The notes under the pieces: generated by a model
The model's input: the letters and a program-made list of their open reading frames with translations, nothing else
The model's database searches: none
Told to the model about the DNA's origin: nothing
Program-made: the position numbers and the translations under genes
NCBI GenBank assembly: GCA_020199775.1
Contig: JAIVJZ010000001.1
Coordinates: 310,001 to 374,000 of the forward strand
From: Acidobacteriota bacterium
GTDB lineage: Bacteria; Acidobacteriota; Blastocatellia; Pyrinomonadales; Pyrinomonadaceae
Reading direction: 5' to 3'
DNA: 64,000 nt
Shown: positions 26,406 to 34,546 of the stretch, one piece after another
Position numbering within the stretch: position 1 is the first letter of the stretch
Layout: every line of letters starts with the position of its first letter

Positions 26406-27203
26406 ATGCGCGTAGACACGACGGACATCTTGGTTGAGGAACGCGGCGACGCCGGGTTGGTCTACGTGCGCCTGAATCGCCCCGCCAAACGGAACGCCCT
26501 CACGCGCGCCATGCTCGAACGCCTCGCGGAAATTTTTCGCGCTTTCTCCGAGCGCACAGACCTCCTGCGCGCCGTCGTTCTCACCGGCACGGGGCAAGCG
26601 GCCTTCAGCGCGGGCACGGACATTTCGGAACTCGACGGCCTGACGTGCGCGGGCGCGCTTGAGACGGCGCGGCGCGGGCAGGAGACTTGCGAGGCGATTG
26701 AACTCTGCCCCGTGCCCGTCATCGCGGCGATCAACGGCGTCGCGGCGGGCGGCGGTTGCGAACTCGCACTCGCCTGTCACCTCAGGCTCGCGGCGACGCA
26801 CGCGACCTTTTCGCTGCCCGAACTGAAACTCGGCATGATTCCCGCTTACGGCGGAACGCAACGCCTCGCACGCGCCGTCGGCCACGGCCGCGCGCTCGCC
26901 GTCATGCTGGCGGGCGAAAGCCTGTCGGCGGAGGAAGCCTTGCGCCTCGGACTCGTCAACCGCGTCGTCGCGGCCGAACAACTCGCAAACGCGACGGAGA
27001 CGCTTGCCCAGAGCCTCTCGCAGTTCGCGCCGCTTGCCGTCCGCGCCTGCCTCGCCGCCGTCACGCGCGGCGCGCGTCTCCCGCTCGCGGACGGACTCGC
27101 CCTCGAAGCCGAACTCTTTTCCAGCCTCTTCTCCACCGAAGACGTGCGCGAAGGCACACGCGCCTTCCTCGAAAAACGCGCGCCCGTCTTTAAGGGAAAG
27201 TGA
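26406..27203 (+). CDS. enoyl-CoA hydratase/isomerase family protein
   Basis: The crotonase fold hydrates trans-2-enoyl-CoA or catalyses related reactions. The oxyanion-hole segments are AFSAGTDISEL near residue 65 and INGVAAGGGCELALACHLR near 105. The catalytic-loop region FSLPELKLGMIPAYGGTQRLAR near 135 keeps the first Glu in the PE position; in true hydratases the second Glu lies 20 residues later, where GRALAVMLAGESLSAEEA is seen. 265 residues. The start chosen is MRVDTTDIL; upstream codons are a degenerate C/T-rich repeat. The stop codon lies inside the heptad element that follows. Confidence 0.9.
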   Translation: MRVDTTDILVEERGDAGLVYVRLNRPAKRNALTRAMLERLAEIFRAFSERTDLLRAVVLTGTGQAAFSAGTDISELDGLTCAGALETARRGQETCEAIELCPVPVIAAINGVAAGGGCELALACHLRLAATHATFSLPELKLGMIPAYGGTQRLARAVGHGRALAVMLAGESLSAEEALRLGLVNRVVAAEQLANATETLAQSLSQFAPLAVRACLAAVTRGARLPLADGLALEAELFSSLFSTEDVREGTRAFLEKRAPVFKGK

Positions 27204-27313
27204 GCAGTGGGCAGTAAGCAGTAAGCAGTTAAAGCCGGGAAACGCCCGTACTCGTTGTTACTGCTTACAACTCAATGCCCACTGCTCACTGCTTACTACT
27301 CACTGCCCACTTT
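27200..27313. repeat. heptad inverted repeat (GTAAGCA / TCACTGC units)
   Basis: Left: GTGAGCA, GTGGGCA, GTAAGCA, GTAAGCA, GTTAAAG. Right: eight units of the type YYAMTGC from 27258 to 27313. The left arm contains the stop codon of the enoyl-CoA hydratase gene (27201-27203). It is one of the clearest members of the family. Confidence 0.92.
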
Positions 27314-27401
27314 CTTCCGGTCGTCGCTTGTCACCCGCCACGCGTTTACCTATACTGCCTGTGAATCAATTTTCCTGAAAACTCGGAGTCGCCGGAAACA
27401 C

Positions 27402-27878
27402 TTGCAACCCGTCACACATCAAGGTCAGTTGAACGCCAAGGGCTTTCGCTTTGCGTTGGTGTCGAGTCGCTGGAACGACTTCCTCACGTCGCGGCTGGTC
27501 GAAGGCGCGCTCGACGCGTTGGAACGTCTCGGCGCGGCGGAAAAGTTGGTGGAGCATTATCGGGTGCCGGGTTCGTTCGAGATTCCGCTGCTGGCGAGCA
27601 AGTTGGCGGAGTCGGAAAAGTATGACGCGGTGATCTGCCTCGGCACGATCATTCGCGGGCAGACGCCGCACTTCGACTACATCGCGGGCGAGGTGACGAA
27701 GGGCATCGCGCAGGCCGGGATGGAGGCAGGCATCCCGGTCGTCTACGGCGTCGTCACGGCCGACACGCTGGAGCAGGCGATTGATCGCGCGGGCGTGAAA
27801 GCCGGTAACAAGGGGTTCGAAGCCGCCATGGCGGCCGTCGAGTTGGTCAATCTTTACAAGGAAGCATTTGCGAAATGA
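27402..27878 (+). CDS. ribH: 6,7-dimethyl-8-ribityllumazine synthase RibH (TTG start)
   Basis: RibH condenses 5-amino-6-ribitylaminouracil with dihydroxybutanone phosphate in the penultimate step of riboflavin synthesis, usually as an icosahedral or decameric shell. Family motifs: [13 protein letters not shown] at the start, VPGSFEIP near 55, [16 protein letters not shown] with the catalytic His near 88, and [11 protein letters not shown] near 112. No ATG suits the family N-terminus (normally about ten residues before NAKG); a TTG at 27402 gives 158 residues with a weak GGAAA ribosome site. The upstream frame is translated heptad repeat. No FMN riboswitch was recognised in front. The stop codon is inside the next repeat; nusB follows. 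Confidence 0.93.
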   Translation: MQPVTHQGQLNAKGFRFALVSSRWNDFLTSRLVEGALDALERLGAAEKLVEHYRVPGSFEIPLLASKLAESEKYDAVICLGTIIRGQTPHFDYIAGEVTKGIAQAGMEAGIPVVYGVVTADTLEQAIDRAGVKAGNKGFEAAMAAVELVNLYKEAFAK

Positions 27879-27957
27879 TGAACGCGGAACGATGAACGAT
27901 GAAGTGAAAGCGAATGTCTTTCATTCATCGTTCATCGTTCCGCGTTCATCGCTCGCT
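27877..27957. repeat. heptad inverted repeat, perfect 27-bp arms, in the ribH-nusB gap
   Basis: Positions 27877-27903 and 27924-27950 are exact reverse complements (units GATGAAC, GCGGAAC, GATGAAC, GATGAA). The loop is 20 nt and itself in 7-bp register. The ribH stop (27876-27878) overlaps the first two bases. A transcript would form a 27-bp hairpin between two genes normally in one operon; no U-tract follows. Confidence 0.95.
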
Positions 27958-27975
27958 TTTCTGGGGTGTTAATTC

Positions 27976-28518
27976 ATGGGTTCGAGACGTAAGGCGCGCG
28001 AATGCGCCTTGCAAATGCTCTTTGCGGCTGATGTGATGAGTGCGGCGCGGAAGGACGAGGTGCGCGCCGACCAACTCGTGCGTCACTACTGGGCGGAACT
28101 GGGCGAGACGGAGATGGACGAACCGGCGCGCGAGTTTGCGACGCGGCTCGCGCTCGGCGCGCTCTCCCGCATCCCCGAACTCGACGAGCGCATTCGCTCG
28201 CGCGCCGAACACTGGCGCATCGAACGCATGGCCGTCGTGGATCGCAACGTGCTCCGGCTGGCCGTCTACGAGTTTTTGCACGAGCCGACGCCGCGCACCG
28301 TCGCCATCAACGAGGCTCTGGAGATCGCCCGCCGCTTCTCCACCTACGAGGCGACGCAGTTCATCAACGGCATCCTCGACGCCATCAAGCGCGACCTCGA
28401 TCAGGAGCACCCGCAAATCGTCGTCGTCAACGAAGACGAGGCGACCGCGGAAGACGACGGCTCGCCCGAAGAGGAGGAGGACGGCGACGACGAGGAGCGC
28501 AGCGCGTCCGCCTCTTAG
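27976..28518 (+). CDS. nusB: transcription antitermination factor NusB
   Basis: NusB binds boxA RNA with S10/NusE to prevent premature termination of rRNA transcription. The N-terminus SRRKARECALQMLFAADV is the family signature. LRLAVYEFLHEPTPRTVAINEALEIARRFS near residues 95-125 and ATQFINGILDAI near 130 complete the all-helical fold. 180 residues, including a C-terminal acidic tail of ~35 (EDEATAEDDGSPEEEE) not found in most NusB proteins. The ribH-nusB adjacency is widespread. The ATG lies 18 bp after a heptad hairpin. Confidence 0.95.
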   Translation: MGSRRKARECALQMLFAADVMSAARKDEVRADQLVRHYWAELGETEMDEPAREFATRLALGALSRIPELDERIRSRAEHWRIERMAVVDRNVLRLAVYEFLHEPTPRTVAINEALEIARRFSTYEATQFINGILDAIKRDLDQEHPQIVVVNEDEATAEDDGSPEEEEDGDDEERSASAS

Positions 28519-28743
28519 CCGCTCGGCGGTCACACGGCTCATAACAGGCTAGCCACACGGCTAGTTACACACTGGTCACACGCTCGCCGCTCGCTTGCCG
28601 ATCACTCGCCGGTCACTCGCGCGGCGGCAGCCGGGCGTTGCCACGTCGCCGGATTGCCGCGTTGCCATGCTTCGCCCGCGTCCTCTCGTTACTCTCTCCC
28701 GGCCGCCGGCGGCTCGTCGTTCGCCAACGGCCACTGCCTTCTC

Positions 28744-29679
28744 ATGTCTCGTCGCAAGTCCACGAAAAACAACGCGCCGCGCCGCCGAAGCATCGCCGAA
28801 TCTTTTCAGGAGTACGGGCGCGGCGTGGCGGGCGGGTTGATGTTCAGCCTGCCGCTGCTCTACACGATGGAGGTGTGGTGGGCGGGCTTCAACGCGCACC
28901 CGTGGCGACTGGCCGCCTACGTCTCCGCGACGTTCGTCCTGTTGCTCGGCTACAACCGCTTCGCGGGCCTGCGCCACGACGCGGGGATGCTGGAAGTGGC
29001 GATTGATTCCGTCGAAGAAATGGGGATCGGGTTCATCATTTCGGCCGTGGCGTTGTATCTCCTCGGGCGCGTCACGTTCGAGATGCCCTTGAACGAGATC
29101 GCAGGGCAGATCGTGATCGAGGCGATGACGGTCGCCGTCGGCGTCTCGGTCGGCACGGCGCAACTCGGAGGCGGCGAAGACTCGGGTGAGGGCGACGTCG
29201 GCGAAGACGGCGGGGCGGCGGGGCGCGTGAAGCGCGGCGGCAAGGCGGGCAGGACGGGCGGCGCGCGTCGCGGTGAGCCGGAGTTGCACTTCGGCGGCCA
29301 GATGTTGCTCGCGTTCTGCGGCGCGACGCTGTTCGCCGCCAACGTCGCGCCGACCGAAGAGATCGTCATGATCGCCGTCGAGACTTCGTGGGTGCGCCTC
29401 TTGGGGCTGGCGTCGGTCTCGCTCCTGCTCGGCGCGCTCATCCTCCATTACAGCGAGTTCAAGGGCGCGCGCGAGTTCGTGCGCCACGAAGGTCTCGGCG
29501 CGGTCGTCGCGGGCAGCGTCGCCACTTACGCCGTCGCGCTCGTCACGTCGGGGCTGATTCTCTGGTTCTTCGGTCGCTTCGACGGCGTCACGCTCTACAC
29601 CGCGCTCGCGCAGACGGTCGTGCTCGGCGTGGCCGCGACGCTCGGCGCGTCCGCCGGGAGACTCTTGTTGCAGGGATGA
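28744..29679 (+). CDS. polytopic membrane protein, TIGR02587-like (DUF2391)
   Basis: This 311-residue protein has about seven hydrophobic segments (for example GGLMFSLPLLYTMEVWWAGF, AAYVSATFVLLLGYNRFAG and GIGFIISAVALYLLGRV) and a Gly/Glu-rich cytoplasmic loop at ~135-180. The MEVWWAGF and NVAPTEEIVMIA stretches match what I know of the TIGR02587 membrane family, always found next to the TIGR02588 family. Here the next gene overlaps it by 4 bp (ATGA) and fits TIGR02588. Function unknown in all organisms. The start at MSRRKSTKNN is chosen because the preceding 225 bp look like noncoding repeat; no strong ribosome site is visible. Confidence 0.8.
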   Translation: MSRRKSTKNNAPRRRSIAESFQEYGRGVAGGLMFSLPLLYTMEVWWAGFNAHPWRLAAYVSATFVLLLGYNRFAGLRHDAGMLEVAIDSVEEMGIGFIISAVALYLLGRVTFEMPLNEIAGQIVIEAMTVAVGVSVGTAQLGGGEDSGEGDVGEDGGAAGRVKRGGKAGRTGGARRGEPELHFGGQMLLAFCGATLFAANVAPTEEIVMIAVETSWVRLLGLASVSLLLGALILHYSEFKGAREFVRHEGLGAVVAGSVATYAVALVTSGLILWFFGRFDGVTLYTALAQTVVLGVAATLGASAGRLLLQG

Positions 29680-30062
29680 GCAAACTACAAAAAAATTGGG
29701 TCGAGTGGATCGTCTTCGCCGTCGGGCTCGCGCTCGTCCTGTCCGCGCTCGTCTACCTCGTCTACGACGGCGCGACGATGGGCAGCGATCCGCCGAGCAT
29801 CGAAGTGCGCCTCGGCTCGCCGGAGGCGCGCGCGCACAATTTCATCGTGCCCGTCACGGTCACGAACCACGGCGACGAAACCGCCGAGGGCGTCACCATC
29901 GAAGTGTCGATGGAAAGCAGCGGGGGCGGGGAACCGGCGCGCGGCGAACTCACCATCGCCTTCCTCCCGCGCCGCGCCACGCGCGAAGGCTTCGTCACGT
30001 TCCAGCAAGACCCGCGCGCCGCGCGTCTCACGGCGCGCGTCCTCGGCTACGAGAAACCTTGA
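29676..30062 (+). CDS. TIGR02588-like small membrane-anchored protein
   Basis: This 128-residue protein has one N-terminal transmembrane helix (WIVFAVGLALVLSALVYLVY, residues ~9-29) and an extracytoplasmic beta-sandwich-like domain (SIEVRLGSPEARAHNFIVP, VTVTNHGDETAEGVTIEV). It is translationally coupled to the seven-helix protein through an ATGA overlap. The pair is conserved as a two-gene unit of unknown function in cyanobacteria, rhizobia and others. A strong terminator 30 bp downstream closes the operon. Confidence 0.82.
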   Translation: MSKLQKNWVEWIVFAVGLALVLSALVYLVYDGATMGSDPPSIEVRLGSPEARAHNFIVPVTVTNHGDETAEGVTIEVSMESSGGGEPARGELTIAFLPRRATREGFVTFQQDPRAARLTARVLGYEKP

Positions 30063-30091
30063 GGTTCGCGGGCGGCGGGCGAAGGGGACAG

Positions 30092-30130
30092 GGGCGCGTG
30101 CGCTTACAAAGCGCACGCGCCCTTTTCTTC
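30092..30130 (+). terminator. intrinsic terminator of the TIGR02587/88-like operon
   Basis: A perfect 12-bp GC-rich stem (30092-30103 with 30111-30122) with a 7-nt loop is followed directly by TTTTCTTC. It is the best canonical terminator in the window. Confidence 0.9.
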
Positions 30131-30237
30131 GCCTCGCGGTTGACGGCGAATCCCGCCGCGAAAAATTTGCGTCCGTCGCGCTCGTGTTGTAGCTTTTTAA
30201 GCGCACGACGATTTCACCCCTTCGGGTCAAGTTGATT

Positions 30238-30609
30238 ATGAAAAATCGAGAGCAGGACGCGGCGGCCGTTCAAGCGCGAACGCCGCGCCGCCAGTTTGCG
30301 AAGACCATCGCCGGGGCGGTCGTGGCCGCGCCGCTCGTCGTTGCGGCCGCGCTCAACGCGCAGACGCCGCCCGCGACGACGAAGCAAGCGCCCGCGCCGC
30401 CGAACCCACAGCCGACGCCCGCGCCGCCGCCGTCGCCCGTCGCGGAAGCCTACGCGGAAGTCGCGCGCCTGCGCTTCGGCGACAAACTCACGCCCGAAGA
30501 ACTCGCGCGCATGAAGCGCGACATCGAGGGCAACGTCCGTACGGCGGAACGCCTGCGCGCCTTCAAACTCAAGAACGCCGACGAACCGGATTTCATCTTT
30601 ATAGCTTAA
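30238..30609 (+). CDS. small Tat-signal protein preceding an amidase
   Basis: This 123-residue protein begins with a twin-arginine signal (TPRRQFAKTIAGAVVAAPLVVAAALNAQ), so it is probably exported folded. A long Pro/Ala linker (~residues 42-68) follows. The mature end (LRFGDKLTPEELARMKRDI) is a short helical domain resembling no named family. It precedes the amidase gene across a heptad repeat. The Tat signal suggests a redox or cofactor partner, but the protein has no Cys. The ATG is preferred over a TTG two codons upstream. Unknown function. Confidence 0.65.
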   Translation: MKNREQDAAAVQARTPRRQFAKTIAGAVVAAPLVVAAALNAQTPPATTKQAPAPPNPQPTPAPPPSPVAEAYAEVARLRFGDKLTPEELARMKRDIEGNVRTAERLRAFKLKNADEPDFIFIA

Positions 30610-30615
30610 AGACTT

Positions 30616-30740
30616 GGGGTAAAGGGGAACGGGCAAAGGGTAAGGGAAGAAACTCCGCACGGTCAGGCTGCGGGCGCGTACATTCTGAATTCTTTCTTTT
30701 ACCCTTCCCCTTTATCCCTTCCCCTTTCCCCGTTCCGAAG
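30616..30740. repeat. heptad inverted repeat (AGGGGAA unit)
   Basis: Left units GGGGTAA, AGGGGAA, CGGGCAA, AGGGTAA and GGGAAGA start at 30616. Right units TTACCCT, TCCCCTT, TATCCCT, TCCCCTT, TCCCCGT and TCCGAAG start at 30699. The unit is shared with 13273-13366 and 34425-34545. About 48 bp of ordinary sequence lies in the loop. Confidence 0.85.
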
Positions 30741-30746
30741 ACTCTT

Positions 30747-32177
30747 ATGCTCACCGAAGACACTTTCTACTCTTCCGTCGTCGAACTCGCCGCGCAGATA
30801 CGGGCGCGCAAACTCTCGCCCGTCGAGTTGACGGAAGGCTATCTGGCGCGGCTCGAACGCTTCGGCGCGCGGCTCGGCGCGGTCGCCACGGTCATGCGCG
30901 CAAGCGCGCTCAACGAAGCGCGACGGGCGGAGCGGGAGATTCGCGCGGGGCGTTACAGGGGCGTGCTGCACGGCATCCCCTACGGCGCGAAAGACCTGCT
31001 CGCCACGCGCGAAGCCCCGACCACCTGGGGCGCGACGCCCTACAAAGATCAACGCTTCGACTACGACGCCACCGTCGTCCGCAAACTCCGCGAGGCGGGC
31101 GCGATCCTCGTCGCCAAACTCGCCATGGTCGAGCTGGCGGGCGGCATGGGCTACAACCGTGCGGACGCGAGTTTGACGGGTGCGTGCCGCACGCCCTGGA
31201 ACACGGACTACTGGAGCGGCGGGTCGTCTTCGGGACCGGGCGCGGCGGTCGCCGCCGGTCTCGTCGCATTCGCCATCGGCTCGGAAACTTCCGGGTCGAT
31301 CATCACGCCCGCCTCCTTCTGCGGCGTTACAGGACTCAGGCCGACCTACGGCATGGTCTCGCGCCACGGCGCGATGGCTCTCTGCTGGACGCTCGATAAA
31401 CTCGGCCCCATGTGTCGCACCGCCGCCGACGCAGGGCATGTGCTGGCGGCCATCGCCGGGCGCGACCCGCTCGACGCGTCTTCGCTTGAGCGCGGCAACT
31501 TTCGTTACCCCGCCGCCGCCCCGGCGCGCACGCGGAAGAAATTGCTCCGCCTCGCCGTGATGAAGGATTCTTACGAGAAGGCGCAAAAGGAGGTGCGCGA
31601 AAATTTCCTCGCCTCGCTCGAAGCGTTGAAGCGCGCGGACGACCGACGCGTGAGCATAGAGATGGACGTGAAGCTGCCGGACTTCCCTTACGGCGCGGCG
31701 GTCGGCACGATTGTCGATGCGGAGGGCGCGGCCGCGTTTCGCGACCTGATCGAATCGGGGCGCGTCCGCGAATTGGCGTCGCCCGAAGGGCGCGTCGGCG
31801 GCTATGCCGCATCGCTCGTCACGGCCGTCGATTACCTGCACGCGATGCGTATGCGCGTCCCCATGCGCCGCGCTTGGGGAGAGTTCTTCGGCAAGCACGA
31901 CGTGCTCGTCGCGCCCTCGCGCGCGACCGTCTCATACCCCGTCAGCAAAACTTTCGACCAAGCCTATCCGGGCATCGGCGCGTCCTCGCCCATCGGCGCG
32001 AGCAACCTCGTCGGCGTGCCCGCCATCTCCGTGCCGAACGGCTTCGGGCAGGAAAATTTGCCGACCGGCATCCAATTCATCGGCGCGGCGTGGAGCGAAC
32101 ACACGCTCGTCGAACTGGCCGACAAGTACCAGCAGGCGACCGACTGGCACAGGCGACGACCGGCTTTGAAAGATTGA
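30747..32177 (+). CDS. amidase-signature family hydrolase
   Basis: Amidase-signature enzymes hydrolyse amides with a Ser-cisSer-Lys triad. The Lys is in HGIPYGAKDLLA (residue 82), the cis-Ser in WSGGSSSGPGAAVAAG (near 160) and the nucleophile in GSETSGSIITPA (near 184). The 476-residue length matches GatA-like amidases, but GatB and GatC are not nearby, so it is probably not the tRNA amidotransferase subunit. No signal peptide is present. The stop codon lies in the following 8-bp-period repeat. Substrate unknown; allophanate or fatty amides are possible. Confidence 0.88.
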   Translation: MLTEDTFYSSVVELAAQIRARKLSPVELTEGYLARLERFGARLGAVATVMRASALNEARRAEREIRAGRYRGVLHGIPYGAKDLLATREAPTTWGATPYKDQRFDYDATVVRKLREAGAILVAKLAMVELAGGMGYNRADASLTGACRTPWNTDYWSGGSSSGPGAAVAAGLVAFAIGSETSGSIITPASFCGVTGLRPTYGMVSRHGAMALCWTLDKLGPMCRTAADAGHVLAAIAGRDPLDASSLERGNFRYPAAAPARTRKKLLRLAVMKDSYEKAQKEVRENFLASLEALKRADDRRVSIEMDVKLPDFPYGAAVGTIVDAEGAAAFRDLIESGRVRELASPEGRVGGYAASLVTAVDYLHAMRMRVPMRRAWGEFFGKHDVLVAPSRATVSYPVSKTFDQAYPGIGASSPIGASNLVGVPAISVPNGFGQENLPTGIQFIGAAWSEHTLVELADKYQQATDWHRRRPALKD

Positions 32178-32224
32178 TCCATTGATCCATTGAATTAATG
32201 AACCAATGGATCAATGGATCAATC
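32172..32224. repeat. perfect 21-bp inverted repeat with 8-bp units between convergent genes
   Basis: Positions 32172-32192 and 32204-32224 are exact reverse complements, built from the 8-bp unit ATTGATCC. The AT-rich unit differs from its GC-rich neighbours. It includes the amidase stop (32175-32177) and ends 16 bp before the cheA stop, so it may terminate both genes. Confidence 0.93.
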
Positions 32225-32240
32225 TCTTAGATTTCTCTCT

Positions 32241-34403
32241 CTACAACAATCTGGGCAGATCGAGTAGAAGTGCGACCGTGCCGTCGCGTTGCTCGAACGC
32301 GCCGCTGACGCCGCGCCAGCGCGTCGCGTGGCGTCCGAGACTGCGCACCAACGCCTCGCGCTCGCCTTCGATTCCATCAACCGCGATGACGAAACGCTCC
32401 GGCGCGCCCTCGCTCCGCCACGCGTCCGCATCGTCTCGCTCGCGCCGCACGACACAGGCGGGCAGCAGTTCGCCCGCGCCCCGCGCCTCCCGCGTCGTCG
32501 TACCACCTTCGACGAGCGACCGCAGCGAGACGAACGGCAGTTGCTCGCCCCGCCAGAGCGCGCGATAACGCCCCGTGTCGTCGCACTTGATGTCCGCCGG
32601 TTCGAGTTCGGCGGTGGCGATGACGTGGCTCGCGTCGAACGCGTAGGCGTGTCCGTTCGCATGCACCATAACGACCGTGACGAGCGCGAGCGTCAGCGGC
32701 ACGCGCACCTCGAAGGTCGTCCCCTCGCCGCGCGTGGTGCGCACGCGCAACTCGCCGCCCGCGCGTTCCAGCGCGTGCTCGACCACGTCGAGCCCGACGC
32801 CGCGACCCGACACGTCCGAGACGCGCCCGGCCGTGGAAAAGCCGGGACGAAAGATCAAACGCAACGCCTGTTCCTCCGTGACCGCCGTGCCCGCCGCGAG
32901 CAGTCCTTGCGCGACGGCTGAACGCGCCACGCGCTCCGCGTCCACGCCCCGCCCGTCGTCGGCCACGCGCACGCGCACGCGGCTGCCCTCCGCCCCCACT
33001 TCCAGACGCACGCGCCCGCGCGGGGGCTTGCCCGCCGCGCGCCGCTCCTCCGTCGTTTCGATGCCGTGGTCAACCGCGTTGCGTAACAGGTGCAGAAGCG
33101 GCTCGCCGATCTGTTCCGCAAGCGACCTATCGACGCGCACTTCGCCGCCCACGACTTCCAGATCGATCTCTTTTCCGGCGGTGCGCGCGGCGATGCGCGC
33201 CGCGCGAGCCGCGCGTTCGAGCACGGGCATCAACGGCTGCATGCGCAAGGCCATCACGCGCTCTTCCAACGCCCCGAAATCTTCCCGCAAACGCCGCGCT
33301 CGCTCTGCCTCCGTCGGCGCAAGCGGCGAAGCGTCCGTCGCGGCATCTTTCTGTTCGAGCATCGCCAGCGTATCGGTGAACAGTTCGTGCGTCGCCGTCA
33401 CCAATTCGTCGAGTTCGTGCAAAGGCACTCGCACGAAGACCGGAGCGCGCGCCTCACCCGCGCTCTGCGGCACACCGGCGGGGACGGACTCATGACCGGC
33501 GACCGGCGCGCCGGCGATACGCTGTTCGCCGGCAACACCGGACGCGCCGGATTCGCCGCCAAGTAATTCGCCGCCCGCGTCGAATGCGCGAGGAGCGGCG
33601 TCGGCTTCCGGCGCGTCGCGTGTTTCAGATGCGTCGCCCGGCCACGCGATGCGCGCGCCGAACGGCGCGAGACGCGTTTCGAGTTCCGCGCGCGGGCAGG
33701 TGGTGGTGTAGAGAAAGCGGAAACTAATCTCGTCGGTCGCGGCGGCGGCCGGGTCGCCGGGAAACGTCGAGATGATTTCGCCGCACTCACCGAGCGCGCC
33801 CGTGAAGCGGCCGAAATGCTCGTCCAGCGTGGCGAGGTCGAAAGCCGCCGCGAGCACCAGCACGCCCGCGCCCTCGCGTACCGACTCGCTCAGGTTACGT
33901 CGCTCGACGGCCGACAAGTCACGCGCTATCTCTGCGGGCAAGTCGGCTGCGGTTGCGTGCGCGCCCGTTTGCAGAGCTTCTGCGACGGCGTTTGACGCGT
34001 GCGCGCCCGACGCCGCGTGATGCCGCAATTGTTCGATGACGGCGGACGGCGGTTCGACCGCAACAACGTCGCCCCGCGCGGCGCGTCCGAGGACGAGCGA
34101 GAGCGCGTTCGTCGCGTCTTCGCAGGCGTCGACGGTCGCATCCGTCAGCGGCGCGCGACCGCCGCGCACGGCGTCGAGGAGGTTTTCAAATTCGTGCGCG
34201 AGACGGTTGAGCGCGGCAAGTTCGGGAAGGGCGGCGGCAGAGCCTTTGAGCGTGTGGACGTGGCGAAAGATACGCGCAATCAACTCGCGCCGCGCGCGAC
34301 CGTCGGCGGCACCTGTGCGGCGCAGTCGTTCGACATCCGAGAACAACGCTTCGATCCGCTCGTCGGCCTCGGCCAGAAATTCGCGCAGGAGTTGATCGTC
34401 CAT
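32241..34403 (-). CDS. cheA: chemotaxis-type histidine kinase CheA
   Basis: CheA autophosphorylates an Hpt His and passes phosphate to a response regulator. The N-terminal Hpt domain carries HVHTLKGSAAALPEL (phospho-His near residue 50). An unconserved 180-residue linker replaces a recognisable P2. The H-kinase dimerisation region lies near 340-420. The HATPase domain shows LLHLLRNAVDHGIETTEER (N-box), VADDGRGVDAERV (G1) and GRGVGLDVVEHAL (G2). The CheW-like P5 domain begins at FEVRVPLTLALVTVVMV and ends the protein. 720 residues. No cheY/cheR/cheB or receptor is adjacent, so its array cannot be named; the CheW-like protein at 22 kb may be a partner. Confidence 0.92.
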   Translation of the reverse strand: MDDQLLREFLAEADERIEALFSDVERLRRTGAADGRARRELIARIFRHVHTLKGSAAALPELAALNRLAHEFENLLDAVRGGRAPLTDATVDACEDATNALSLVLGRAARGDVVAVEPPSAVIEQLRHHAASGAHASNAVAEALQTGAHATAADLPAEIARDLSAVERRNLSESVREGAGVLVLAAAFDLATLDEHFGRFTGALGECGEIISTFPGDPAAAATDEISFRFLYTTTCPRAELETRLAPFGARIAWPGDASETRDAPEADAAPRAFDAGGELLGGESGASGVAGEQRIAGAPVAGHESVPAGVPQSAGEARAPVFVRVPLHELDELVTATHELFTDTLAMLEQKDAATDASPLAPTEAERARRLREDFGALEERVMALRMQPLMPVLERAARAARIAARTAGKEIDLEVVGGEVRVDRSLAEQIGEPLLHLLRNAVDHGIETTEERRAAGKPPRGRVRLEVGAEGSRVRVRVADDGRGVDAERVARSAVAQGLLAAGTAVTEEQALRLIFRPGFSTAGRVSDVSGRGVGLDVVEHALERAGGELRVRTTRGEGTTFEVRVPLTLALVTVVMVHANGHAYAFDASHVIATAELEPADIKCDDTGRYRALWRGEQLPFVSLRSLVEGGTTTREARGAGELLPACVVRRERDDADAWRSEGAPERFVIAVDGIEGEREALVRSLGRHATRWRGVSGAFEQRDGTVALLLDLPRLL

Positions 34404-34411
34404 CGCGCGCG

Positions 34412-34439
34412 ATTATAACTGTAAGAGGGTAAAGGTGAA
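34412..34439 (-). promoter_or_regulatory. sigma-70 promoter of cheA, implying a leaderless mRNA
   Basis: On the minus strand TTCACC (34434-34439), a 16-bp spacer and a perfect TATAAT (34412-34417) are followed by only 8 bp before the cheA ATG. Transcription would therefore start at or within 2-3 nt of the start codon. The -35 lies inside the heptad repeat arm. Confidence 0.55.
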
Positions 34440-34545
34440 GGGAAAGAAGGCGGGAGAAAGGGGAAGGGGTAAGGGGTAAGGGGAAAGGCGCAAACAAAAA
34501 TCCTTTCCCCTTTTCCCTTTCCCCCTTCCCCTTTCACCTGTCCTG
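34425..34545. repeat. heptad inverted repeat (GGGTAAG unit), nine-unit arm
   Basis: Nine consecutive 7-bp units occupy 34425-34487 (GAGGGTA to GGGAAAG). Six units of the complement occupy 34504-34545 (TTTCCCC, TTTTCCC and others). It separates cheA from the VWA lipoprotein gene and is the longest uninterrupted arm in the window. Confidence 0.9.
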
Positions 34546-34546
34546 A

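Noticed and set aside
27314..27401. FMN riboswitch upstream of ribH
   Set aside because: The spacer is too short and lacks the conserved RFN elements; it is mostly heptad repeat and a short leader.
28519..28743. Repetitive spacer after nusB (GGTCACAC/GGCTAG motifs) as a heptad element
   Set aside because: The motifs recur but without a fixed 7- or 8-bp step or complementary arms; left unassigned.
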